A stretch of DNA of 7,693 nucleotides from Spirochaetota bacterium (GCA_003641695.1 QNBL01000124.1:1-7693), one strand, 5' to 3'; shown: positions 1 to 6,813, numbered from the stretch's first letter. A program made the numbers and translations. The notes: a model not told the origin generated them from the sequence alone.

Positions 1-990
1 AAACTCAAAGAGAACGGGAAGACCATTCTTTTTATCTCTCATAAACTCAGCGAGGTTAAACAGCTTGCAGACAGGGTGACCGTTATGCGTGATGCCCGGG
101 TTATTGCAACGCAGGATGCTGCAGAGCTTACTGAAGAGGAGATTGCTCATCTCATGGTTGGAAGGGAGATTAACACCGAAAGACTGCCGGAATCTGAGAA
201 TATAGGTGATATACGGCTTTCCGCCAAAGATATTTCCTATGTTGATGAGGAGAACATCCAGGTGCTTAGAGATGTTAGTTTTGATATCCGGGCAGGTGAA
301 ATTCTCGGTATTGCAGGAGTCGAGGGGAATGGGCAGACAGAACTCATAAAAATTCTTACCGGACTTCTTGTGCCGACTGAGGGTGAAATTGCCATGGACG
401 GCAAGAACATAGCAGGACTTTCTCCGAGACTGGTTAGAGAGCTGGGGGTATCCCACATCCCCGAAGACAGAATGGAAAACGGTGTTGCCGATGTTGCTTC
501 TCTGGAAGAAAACTTTATAGTGGACAGATACTACAAAAAAAAGTTTTCCAAAAACGGAAAACTTGATTGGAAGTACATCAGGGCGTACAGCGGTAAGCTT
601 ATTGAGGATTTTAATATTCTTACACAGTCGTCAAAAACTCCTGCCGGGTCTCTTTCCGGGGGAAATATCCAGAAGGTTGTTGTTGCCAGGGAACTTTCTT
701 CAGATCCTCAGATTATTATAGCGGCTCAACCGACGAGAGGGGTTGATATAGGTTCCGAGGAGCTTATCCATGATCTGTTGAAAAAGGCCAGGGATGAAGG
801 GAAGGCTGTATTTTTAATATCGGCGGATCTCGATGAGGTGCTGAAGCTGTCATCACGGATTATCGTTATCTATAACGGAGAGATTACAGCTCATTTTACC
901 GATGTGCAGAATATTGCAGCCAAAGATTTGGGACCCTATATGCTGGGAGTAAAGAAAGAGGAGGGAGCAAGTGGAAAAATTCATTCTTAA
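1..990 (+). CDS. Nucleoside/simple-sugar ABC importer, tandem ATP-binding subunit (YufO/RbsA-like), 5'-truncated
   Basis: This is the cytoplasmic ATPase of a BMP-type nucleoside importer. The reading frame is open from base 1, so the start is off the left edge; 329 residues are visible against about 500-510 for the family. Numbering from the first visible codon, residues 10-19 (LFISHKLSEV) carry the H-loop histidine (H14) that ends the first nucleotide-binding domain. The second domain is complete: a degenerate Walker A, GVEGNGQTEL (106-115), with Gln112 in place of the catalytic Lys; the signature LSGGNIQK (218-225); a Walker B-like IIIAAQPTRGVD (238-249), in which AAQ replaces the usual Asp-Glu; and an H-loop position ISADLDEV (273-280) with Ala275 in place of His. 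From memory, the AAQPTRG form is typical of the YufO nucleoside group, so one ATP site is probably non-hydrolytic by design. The gene overlaps the next permease by 20 bases. The family and transporter role are secure; nucleoside as substrate rests on the family and on the hydrolase downstream. Confidence 0.93.
   Translation, partial: KLKENGKTILFISHKLSEVKQLADRVTVMRDARVIATQDAAELTEEEIAHLMVGREINTERLPESENIGDIRLSAKDISYVDEENIQVLRDVSFDIRAGEILGIAGVEGNGQTELIKILTGLLVPTEGEIAMDGKNIAGLSPRLVRELGVSHIPEDRMENGVADVASLEENFIVDRYYKKKFSKNGKLDWKYIRAYSGKLIEDFNILTQSSKTPAGSLSGGNIQKVVVARELSSDPQIIIAAQPTRGVDIGSEELIHDLLKKARDEGKAVFLISADLDEVLKLSSRIIVIYNGEITAHFTDVQNIAAKDLGPYMLGVKKEEGASGKIHS
958..965 (+). promoter_or_regulatory. 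Shine-Dalgarno site for the GTG-started permease
   Basis: GAGGAGGG lies inside the end of the ATPase gene, with its AGGAGG core 6 bases before the GTG at 971. It supports GTG as the true start and means that ribosomes finishing the ATPase pass directly over the initiation site of the first permease. Confidence 0.8.
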
Positions 991-2047
991 GTACTTTACA
1001 CTGATAAGAACGCTTATTGCTATTCTTGTAGGAGTAATAATAAGTGTTGTGCTGATATATATTATAAGCGAAATGCCTGCCTATGCGTTAAAGCAGTTCC
1101 TTTTGGGGCCTGTGTTATCGGTAAGCCGGTTTTCCAATGTAATAGAGAATGCTTCGCCAATGATATTCTGCGGCGTGGCCATAGCCATCGCGTTTCAGGC
1201 TAAGCAGTTTAATGTAGGAGCCGAAGGAGCTCTGTTTTTAAGTGCTGCCGTCGGAACGGCTTTTGCTGTTTCAACCGGGATGCCCACGGTTTTTCATATA
1301 ATTCTTGTCCTGATTGTAGCCGGTATTACCGGGGCGGTATGGGGATTTGTTCCCGGTATTCTAAAGGCAAAATGGGGAGCCAGTGAGCTTGTTTCCTCAC
1401 TCATGATGAATTATATCGCCTACTTCGCAGGGCTTTATCTGATCAACTCCCATTTCAGGGATAAAAATGCCGGGTTTCTGGTATCTATCAGGCTTCCCGA
1501 GACAGCGTGGCTGCCTCAGTTTATTCCCGGGACCAGAATGCACCTGGGGATTCTGCTTTCCCTGGTTTTTGCTTTTCTCGGTTATTATTTTTTGTATCAT
1601 ACCACTACCGGGTACGAGATAAGAACAACCGGGCATAACGACAAGTTTGCCAGGTTCGGCGGTATTAATGTAATAAAGGTAGTCGTCCTTTCCCAGGTAA
1701 TCTCCGGAATGATTGCCGGTATTGGCGGTATGACCGAGGTAATGGGAATCCACCACCGGTTTAATTGGCAGAACAGTCCCGGATACGGATGGGACGGGGT
1801 TATTGTTGCAATTATCGGGAGAAACCATCCGCTGCTGATTATTCTTGCAGCATTCTTTCTCTCCTACTTAAGGGTTGGGAGTCAGGTCCTTAATCTCATG
1901 GCTGATGTTCCGTCGGAACTCGTAGCGGTAATTCAGGCGATTATCATTATCCTTATTACTGCTGAAGCCTTTCTCTCCAAGTGGAAGTACCGTATCACTA
2001 TGAAACAGGCTGAATTAGAGGAGGCAGGAAATGAATCCATTGCTTAA
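971..2047 (+). CDS. ABC importer inner-membrane permease 1 (BPD_transp_2 family, YufP-like)
   Basis: This is the first of two membrane subunits forming the translocation channel for the nucleoside importer. The protein is 358 residues and strongly hydrophobic, with an N-terminal membrane helix at about 14-33 and further helices at about 61-78, 85-103, 107-130, 140-158, 190-209, 235-255 and beyond. Family landmarks are FNVGAEG (80-86), ASELVSSLMMNYIA (137-150) and the cytoplasmic coupling stretch TTGHNDKFARFGGIN (219-233), which corresponds to the G-x-N-x-x-A-x-x-x-GIN motif of these permeases. The start is GTG; no ATG is nearby in frame, and a strong Shine-Dalgarno site sits at the correct distance. 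The length fits the YufP subgroup, which is longer at its N-terminus than the second permease. It overlaps the ATPase by 20 bases and the next permease by 17, as expected for subunits made in matched amounts. The substrate is inferred from context; the family call is firm. Confidence 0.92.
   Translation: MEKFILKYFTLIRTLIAILVGVIISVVLIYIISEMPAYALKQFLLGPVLSVSRFSNVIENASPMIFCGVAIAIAFQAKQFNVGAEGALFLSAAVGTAFAVSTGMPTVFHIILVLIVAGITGAVWGFVPGILKAKWGASELVSSLMMNYIAYFAGLYLINSHFRDKNAGFLVSIRLPETAWLPQFIPGTRMHLGILLSLVFAFLGYYFLYHTTTGYEIRTTGHNDKFARFGGINVIKVVVLSQVISGMIAGIGGMTEVMGIHHRFNWQNSPGYGWDGVIVAIIGRNHPLLIILAAFFLSYLRVGSQVLNLMADVPSELVAVIQAIIIILITAEAFLSKWKYRITMKQAELEEAGNESIA
2019..2024 (+). promoter_or_regulatory. 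Shine-Dalgarno site for permease 2
   Basis: A perfect AGGAGG lies 6 bases before the ATG at 2031, within the 3' end of the first permease gene. It fixes the start of the second permease and supports coupled translation through the 17-base overlap. Confidence 0.82.
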
Positions 2048-3020
2048 AAGTATTTTATCCACCGGATTCGGGTTTGCAATTCTCAGGGTTATGACCCCCA
2101 TCCTCCTTCCCGCAATGGGTGTTGCCATCTCGGAACTGGCGGGGTCGGTAAATATAGCCCTTGAGGGAATCATGATAATGGCAGCTTTTTTCGGAGTTAT
2201 TGTCAGTGCTTTTACCGGAAGTATCTGGCTTGCGCTTCTTGCCGGTATTGCAGCCGGGGTTACATCCGGAGCCATCCTTGCTTACTTTCATCTTAAACTC
2301 AAGGCAGACATCATTCTGGCGGCGATTGCTCTGAACATGTTTGCTTCGGGGTTCACCATCTTTATGCTGTATATTTTTACCGGGGATAAGGGGAGTACCA
2401 GCTCCTTAAAGAGTCTTGTTTTCCCCGAAATACAGATACCGATCCTCAAGTCGATTCCCGTTCTCGGCCCTATATTCAGCGGGCACAACATAATGACCTA
2501 CATAGCTCTTTTGGCAGTTCCTTTTTTCTATTTTCTGGTTTTCAGGACTCCTTTGGGACTGAGAATACGGGCAGTCGGGCAGAATCCTCATGCAGCTGAA
2601 TCTGTCGGTATTAATGTAAACCGGGTTAAGTTTTATGCTTTAATGCTGTCAGGACTTTTCGGAGCTTTAGGAGGGCTTTATCTTTCCATGGGTTACGTTT
2701 CCTGGTTTTCCCGGGACATGACGGCTGGCCGGGGGTTTATTGCGATTGCTGCAGCAACCCTGGGAGGCAATATGCCTATGGGTATGCTCTGGGCTTCCCT
2801 GCTCTTCGGATTTGTCAATTCAATAGCAATTTACATTGCTTCTCTGGATATCCCTTCGGAACTTATTCAGATGATTCCCTATCTGATTACGGTAATTGCT
2901 CTGGCAATCTTTTCCATAAAAGTACAAATGAAGAAAAAACATGTAGAAGGAGCACGGGAGCTTTACAGCGAGGAAGTTATTTCAGGTGTCGTTAAAGACA
3001 TCTCTTCTGACGGTGATTAG
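2031..3020 (+). CDS. ABC importer inner-membrane permease 2 (BPD_transp_2 family, YufQ-like)
   Basis: This is the second, non-identical membrane subunit of the importer. At 329 residues it is slightly shorter than its partner. The protein is largely hydrophobic: VNIALEG (40-46) is the family motif matching FNVGAEG in permease 1, and RAVGQNPHAAESVGIN (180-195) is the conserved cytoplasmic loop thought to contact the ATPase. Membrane helices are apparent at about 13-33, 46-62, 65-86, 93-116, 154-171, 198-220, 230-248, 250-270 and 278-296. After the last helix there is a polar tail of about 30 residues, starting KVQMKKKHVEG and ending in an acidic stretch, likely cytoplasmic. The paired permeases plus one tandem ATPase match the YufOPQ/Nup-type arrangement, which works with a BMP/PnrA lipoprotein; that lipoprotein gene is not in the window and would be expected upstream. 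Only one base separates its stop from the hydrolase start. Confidence 0.92.
   Translation: MNPLLKSILSTGFGFAILRVMTPILLPAMGVAISELAGSVNIALEGIMIMAAFFGVIVSAFTGSIWLALLAGIAAGVTSGAILAYFHLKLKADIILAAIALNMFASGFTIFMLYIFTGDKGSTSSLKSLVFPEIQIPILKSIPVLGPIFSGHNIMTYIALLAVPFFYFLVFRTPLGLRIRAVGQNPHAAESVGINVNRVKFYALMLSGLFGALGGLYLSMGYVSWFSRDMTAGRGFIAIAAATLGGNMPMGMLWASLLFGFVNSIAIYIASLDIPSELIQMIPYLITVIALAIFSIKVQMKKKHVEGARELYSEEVISGVVKDISSDGD
3012..3017 (+). promoter_or_regulatory. Shine-Dalgarno site deciding the nucleoside hydrolase start
   Basis: GGTGAT matches the 3' half of the extended anti-Shine-Dalgarno complement TAAGGAGGTGATC and sits 4 bases before the ATG at 3022, overlapping the last codons of permease 2. 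It favours ATG 3022 over an in-frame GTG at 2986, which would add 12 residues not expected before the conserved N-terminal strand. Confidence 0.6.
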
Positions 3021-3021
3021 T

Positions 3022-3966
3022 ATGAGAAAGATAATAATAGACTGTGATCCCGGGCATGATGACATGATGGCCATTATGCTGGCTGCTGCTTCCGGTAACG
3101 TTAATCTTCTCGGAATAACTACCGTCGCAGGAAACCAGACCGGGGACAAGACATTTACCAATGCTCTTAAAGTTGTTACCCTGATAGGAGAAAATATTCC
3201 TGTTGCCAGAGGATGTGACAAACCTCTGGTAAGGGAGCTCGTCACTGCTCCCCAGTTTCATGGACAGACCGGACTGGATGGTGCCGACCTCCCCTCTGCG
3301 GTAATTAATCCGGCGGCAGAACATGCCTGTGATTTTATTATATCCACTGCACGCCAAAACGGTACGATTACCCTTGTTCCCACGGGTCCCCTTACCAATA
3401 TAGCTCTTGCTCTTACCAAAGACCCCGGGATAAAAAACAATATAGAGCGTATAGTTCTGATGGGCGGGGGTATGCATGACAGTAATGTCACCCCTGCTGC
3501 CGAGTTCAACATCTATGTGGATCCCGAGGCTGCGAAAATAGTTTTTAACTCAGGTATCCCTATAACCATGGTAGGGCTTGATGTTACAAACAGGGCAATA
3601 ATGACTCCTGGGGAGATAGAGGATCTGAACAAACCCGGAGGCAGGGTCTCCGGTGTTGTAGTTCCGCTCCTGCAATTCTTTGCAAAGGCTAACAAGGATA
3701 TATTTGATCTGCCCGGAGCCCCTCTCCACGATGCCCTTGCTGTGGCATCGGTAATAGCTCCTGAAGTAATCAAAACAAAACACCGCCGGGTGGACATTGA
3801 GGTATCCGGAGAACTGACCCGGGGGATGACCCTGGTCGATATCTACGGAGTAACAGGCAAAACCCCTAATGCGGATGTAGCTTTGGAGCTGGACAACAAA
3901 CTGTTTATCTCAATGATGAGCAGTGCTGTACATACACTTGACAGCAGAGCGGCTGAAGGTAAATAA
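3022..3966 (+). CDS. Nucleoside hydrolase (IU_nuc_hydro family, RihA/RihB-like)
   Basis: This cytoplasmic, calcium-dependent N-ribohydrolase splits a ribonucleoside into free base and ribose. At 314 residues it has the normal length for the family. The calcium-binding N-terminal motif is DCDPGHDD (7-14). FHGQTGLDG (79-87) carries His80, which corresponds to the active-site histidine near position 82 in the E. coli pyrimidine hydrolase YeiK/RihB. PTGPLTN (120-126) lines the metal site, and TPAAEFNIYVDPEAA (157-171) holds the Glu and Asn that bind the sugar. GAPLHD (232-237) supplies the catalytic His236 and the calcium ligand Asp237. All key residues are present, so the enzyme should be active. 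The GHDD form and the overall style resemble RihA/RihB, which prefer pyrimidine nucleosides, but specificity cannot be fixed by eye. It lies one base after permease 2 and one base before the deaminase, consistent with acting on the imported substrate. Confidence 0.93.
   Translation: MRKIIIDCDPGHDDMMAIMLAAASGNVNLLGITTVAGNQTGDKTFTNALKVVTLIGENIPVARGCDKPLVRELVTAPQFHGQTGLDGADLPSAVINPAAEHACDFIISTARQNGTITLVPTGPLTNIALALTKDPGIKNNIERIVLMGGGMHDSNVTPAAEFNIYVDPEAAKIVFNSGIPITMVGLDVTNRAIMTPGEIEDLNKPGGRVSGVVVPLLQFFAKANKDIFDLPGAPLHDALAVASVIAPEVIKTKHRRVDIEVSGELTRGMTLVDIYGVTGKTPNADVALELDNKLFISMMSSAVHTLDSRAAEGK
3956..3960 (+). promoter_or_regulatory. Shine-Dalgarno site deciding the deaminase start
   Basis: AAGGT sits 7 bases before the ATG at 3968, inside the last codons of the hydrolase. 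It supports the ATG giving MIVKDANILSF, the usual N-terminus of this amidohydrolase group. An upstream in-frame GTG at 3923 would add 15 residues unlike the family. Confidence 0.55.
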
Positions 3967-3967
3967 A

Positions 3968-5266
3968 ATGATTGTAAAGGATGCAAACATCCTCTCTTTT
4001 AAGAATATGAATGTTTCGGAGGGGATGGATATTTACATAGAGGATGGGGAGATAACCCGGATTGCCAAAGGGATAACTTCGGTTTATCCCGGGGAGGATA
4101 TTGTTGACGGTAAGGGGATGTATGTTATTCCCGGCCTTACAAACAATCATTCCCATACGGCCATGACCCTCCTGCGGGGGGTTGCCGAGGATGTCAGCAC
4201 CGCAGACTGGTTTAACAAGCATGTATGGATCTATGAGCAGAGCCTGACTCCAAGGGATGTCTATGTGGGAACGCTTCTTGGTGCGGCGGAGATGCTGCTT
4301 TCCGGAGTAACAGCCGTTGCAGATCATTACTTTGCCATGGATCAGGCTTTTGCGGCCTATGAACGTTCCGGAATGAGGGCAAATCTGGCCTGGGCTGTAT
4401 TCGGCCTTGGAGAGGGTTCTGAAGAACAATTCTCAAAAGCTATGGAGTTTACAGGTGAATTCAAGGGAAAGAACAGCAGAATAACCCTTTCTCTCGGTCC
4501 ACATTCTCCCTATTTGTGCCCTGACGATTTTCTAAAAAGAGTTGTAAAGAAGTCAGAAGAACTCGATCTTCCCATGCATATTCATGTTTCGGAAACCTCC
4601 GGACAGGTTGAAGAAATGCTGAAAACCAGAGGGCTCACCCCGATTCAGGTTCTGGAACGTACCGGTGTACTGAGAAAAGGGACTATTCTGGCTCATGCTT
4701 ATTGGGCAACAGATGATGACCTGAAACTTATAGCGAGCAGGGGTGCCGGAGTTGCCCACTGTGCCAAGACTTACATGAAATTCGGTGATATCAACACTTT
4801 CCTTCCCAGAGCACTGGATGCCGGGGTTAACGTGGCCCTGGGGAGCGATGGTTCAGCCTCCAACAACACGATAAACATATTTGAAACCGCACGGGATGCA
4901 GCTTTTCTGGCAAAGTGTGCTGCCCGGGATGCGGAGAGCGGGAAAATAGAACAAATATTGCCCCTCATGACCAACGGCAGTGTTATTGGTTTAGATAACT
5001 ACGGCGAGGTTGAAGAGGGAGCTCCTGCAGATCTTGTTTTAATAAATCCCTCTACTCCCAACATGCTCCCGGGATACTCTATTTTTGCAGATATTCTCTA
5101 TTCCCTAAATGAAAAAAATGTGGATACCGTTATTGTTGACGGCAGGGTTGCAGTCCGCAAGGGGCAGCTTGAAAATTTCAGTATTGATGAGCTGAGGGAA
5201 GAAGCTCTCGGAATTGCGAAACGGCTGACTTCCACTAGTGCTGATAAACCGATGCAGCAGTATTGA
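3968..5266 (+). CDS. Metal-dependent amidohydrolase, MtaD/COG0402-type purine or nucleoside deaminase
   Basis: A zinc-type hydrolase of the amidohydrolase superfamily, 432 residues, predicted to remove an amino group from a purine, a pyrimidine or a nucleoside. A small N-terminal beta domain (about 1-55) leads into the barrel. The metal and catalytic residues are all visible: H61 and H63 in GLTNNHSHTAMTLLRG, H206 and E209 in HIHVSET, H243 in LAHAYW, and D294 in LGSDGSASNN. E90 and H179 (in GPHSPYLC) match the substrate-contacting Glu84 and His173 recalled for Thermotoga maritima MTA/SAH deaminase TM0936, with a constant offset of six. The C-terminus (about 345-410) returns to the beta domain with GEVEEGAPADLVLIN. 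Its place directly after the nucleoside hydrolase suggests it acts on the imported nucleoside or the released base. Anomaly: the position aligned with Arg136 of TM0936 is Trp142, so S-adenosylhomocysteine is doubtful as substrate. Adenosine, methylthioadenosine, guanine, 8-oxoguanine or cytosine-like bases remain possible. Confidence 0.88.
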   Translation: MIVKDANILSFKNMNVSEGMDIYIEDGEITRIAKGITSVYPGEDIVDGKGMYVIPGLTNNHSHTAMTLLRGVAEDVSTADWFNKHVWIYEQSLTPRDVYVGTLLGAAEMLLSGVTAVADHYFAMDQAFAAYERSGMRANLAWAVFGLGEGSEEQFSKAMEFTGEFKGKNSRITLSLGPHSPYLCPDDFLKRVVKKSEELDLPMHIHVSETSGQVEEMLKTRGLTPIQVLERTGVLRKGTILAHAYWATDDDLKLIASRGAGVAHCAKTYMKFGDINTFLPRALDAGVNVALGSDGSASNNTINIFETARDAAFLAKCAARDAESGKIEQILPLMTNGSVIGLDNYGEVEEGAPADLVLINPSTPNMLPGYSIFADILYSLNEKNVDTVIVDGRVAVRKGQLENFSIDELREEALGIAKRLTSTSADKPMQQY

Positions 5267-5268
5267 TC

Positions 5269-5274
5269 TAAGGT
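5269..5274 (+). promoter_or_regulatory. Shine-Dalgarno site for the sugar kinase
   Basis: TAAGGT lies in the 17-base gap after the deaminase stop, 9 bases before the ATG at 5284. It is a moderate match to the TAAGGAGGT consensus. The gap is too short for a separate promoter-leader arrangement, so the kinase is probably read from the same transcript. Confidence 0.5.
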
Positions 5275-5283
5275 AGAGTCTGG

Positions 5284-6780
5284 ATGAAAACAGTTATAGG
5301 CATTGACAACGGAACACAAAGTACAAAGGTTATTTTTTATAACTATGAAGAAAAAACAGTTGTTGCTTCTGCTTCCCGTAACCATGGCCTTGTAAGCAGG
5401 GAAGACGGGACCAAAGAGCAGAAGGCTTCGTGGTGGATCAAGGCTTTGCGGGAATGCTTTGCCCAAATCCCTGAAGCCGTAAAAAAAACTGCTGTGGCTG
5501 TCGGGGTTTCGGGACAACAGCATGGTTTTGTCCCCCTGGATGAAAAAGGAGAGGTCCTTTACAACGTAAAACTCTGGTGTGATACAACTACTGTAGATGA
5601 GTGCGGCGAGATTGAGAACAGGGTTGGATCTGCAGATGAGCTTTTTAAAGAAGGGGGTAACCGTATTCTTCCTGGTTATACCGCTTCAAAGATCTTATGG
5701 CTGAAGAAGAATCAACCGGATACGTATGAAAAGATGCGGCATATTCTCCTGCCCCATGACTATATAAATTTCTACCTTACCGGAAGGTATACAATGGAGT
5801 ATGGTGATGCTTCCGGTACGGGCCTTCTGGATGTGCGCAACAGAAAATGGAATCGGAAAATAATAAAAGCACTTGACCCCCAGAGGGATCTACTTCACTT
5901 TTTACCCCGTCTTTTAGAGGCCGATGAACCGGCTGGAAGGATAACGGTCAAAGCGGCAGAGGAGTTAGGACTGCCTGAAGGTATCCTGGTTTCATCCGGA
6001 GGCGGCGATAACATGATGGGAGCAGTGGGTACGGGAACTGTATCCACGGGGATGATGACCATGAGCCTTGGAACCAGTGGAACCATATACGGTTACTCCG
6101 GGACACCGCTTATAGATGAATCGGAAAATATTGCCGCTTTTTGTTCCTCGACAGGGGGTTGGCTTCCTCTTTTGTGTACCATGAACTGTACCGTAGGAAC
6201 TGAGCTGACCCGGTCTCTTTTCGATGTTGGTGTCAAGGAGTTTGATGCGGAAGCAGCAAAGGCTCCGGCGGGAAGCGGGGGTGTAATTACCCTTCCGTTT
6301 TTTACCGGAGAACGGACACCGAATCTTCCAAACGGGAGAGGCTGTTTTGTCGGGATGACAGACACAAACATGAAAAAGGAGAATATCTTCCGCTCCACCA
6401 TGGAATCTGCTGTTTTGGGAATGCGCCTTGGACTTGAGACCTTCAGGGATCTTGGCTTTGCACCCCGGGAGATCCGCATTACAGGCGGGGGTGCAAACTC
6501 CCCTTTATGGAGACAGATTACTGCTGATATCCTTAATCTTCCGGTTATAGTTCCGGTGTACAAAGAGGCTGCCGCCCTGGGTGCCGGACTTCAGGCCTTA
6601 TGGTCGTATCTGCGCGGTGATGAGAAAAATGAAGTTGCAATAGAAGCGATAACAGAAGAGCATGTCGTTTTTGACGAAGAGTCCAAGTGTATTCCTGATT
6701 CTCAGGCTGTAGTTGTTTATGACGGAGTTTACAAACGGTACAGAAGATACATCGAAGCAGTAAAACCGCTTTTTGAATAA
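5284..6780 (+). CDS. FGGY-family carbohydrate kinase, xylulokinase (XylB)-like
   Basis: A cytoplasmic ATP-dependent sugar kinase of 498 residues, the normal length for xylulokinases. The N-terminal phosphate-binding motif is IGIDNGTQSTK (5-15) with Asp8. SGQQHGFVPLD contains His80, equivalent to His78 of E. coli XylB. KLWCDTTT follows, then LLPHDYINFYLTG and GDASGTGLLDV, both close to xylulokinase consensus. SSGGGDNMMGAVGTG holds the catalytic base Asp242 (Asp233 in E. coli XylB). FFTGERTPNLPNG and the adenosine-binding ITGGGANSPLWRQ (399-411) complete the C-terminal domain. All catalytic residues are intact. FGGY kinases phosphorylate ketoses or polyols, so the likely product is a pentulose 5-phosphate entering the pentose phosphate pathway. 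As the last gene of a nucleoside operon it probably handles the sugar released by the hydrolase, but ribose itself is an aldose normally handled by an unrelated ribokinase. The substrate could be D-xylulose, D-ribulose or another ketopentose; the family is certain, the substrate is not. Confidence 0.9.
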   Translation: MKTVIGIDNGTQSTKVIFYNYEEKTVVASASRNHGLVSREDGTKEQKASWWIKALRECFAQIPEAVKKTAVAVGVSGQQHGFVPLDEKGEVLYNVKLWCDTTTVDECGEIENRVGSADELFKEGGNRILPGYTASKILWLKKNQPDTYEKMRHILLPHDYINFYLTGRYTMEYGDASGTGLLDVRNRKWNRKIIKALDPQRDLLHFLPRLLEADEPAGRITVKAAEELGLPEGILVSSGGGDNMMGAVGTGTVSTGMMTMSLGTSGTIYGYSGTPLIDESENIAAFCSSTGGWLPLLCTMNCTVGTELTRSLFDVGVKEFDAEAAKAPAGSGGVITLPFFTGERTPNLPNGRGCFVGMTDTNMKKENIFRSTMESAVLGMRLGLETFRDLGFAPREIRITGGGANSPLWRQITADILNLPVIVPVYKEAAALGAGLQALWSYLRGDEKNEVAIEAITEEHVVFDEESKCIPDSQAVVVYDGVYKRYRRYIEAVKPLFE

Positions 6781-6813
6781 AAATCACCCCGATCCAATAC
6801 AGTCGTCAGTTTT

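Noticed and set aside
2986..3021. In-frame GTG giving the nucleoside hydrolase 12 extra N-terminal residues
   Set aside because: The family begins with a strand leading directly into DxDPGxDD. ATG 3022 has GGTGAT at a suitable distance and gives the normal 314-residue length, while the upstream GTG lies 35 bases inside permease 2.
3923..3967. In-frame GTG extending the deaminase by 15 residues
   Set aside because: MIVKDANILSF is the usual N-terminus of this group, and ATG 3968 has its own AAGGT site one base after the hydrolase stop region. The extension has no family support.
3905..4429. Long open frame on the - strand (174 codons) opposite the deaminase
   Set aside because: It lies entirely antisense to the hydrolase end and a clearly conserved deaminase. 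Its protein has no recognisable motif and a Cys/Pro/His-rich composition typical of shadow frames.
6093..6563. Open frame on the - strand opposite the kinase (156 codons)
   Set aside because: It is antisense to conserved FGGY motifs and shows no family features; it is a codon-bias shadow.
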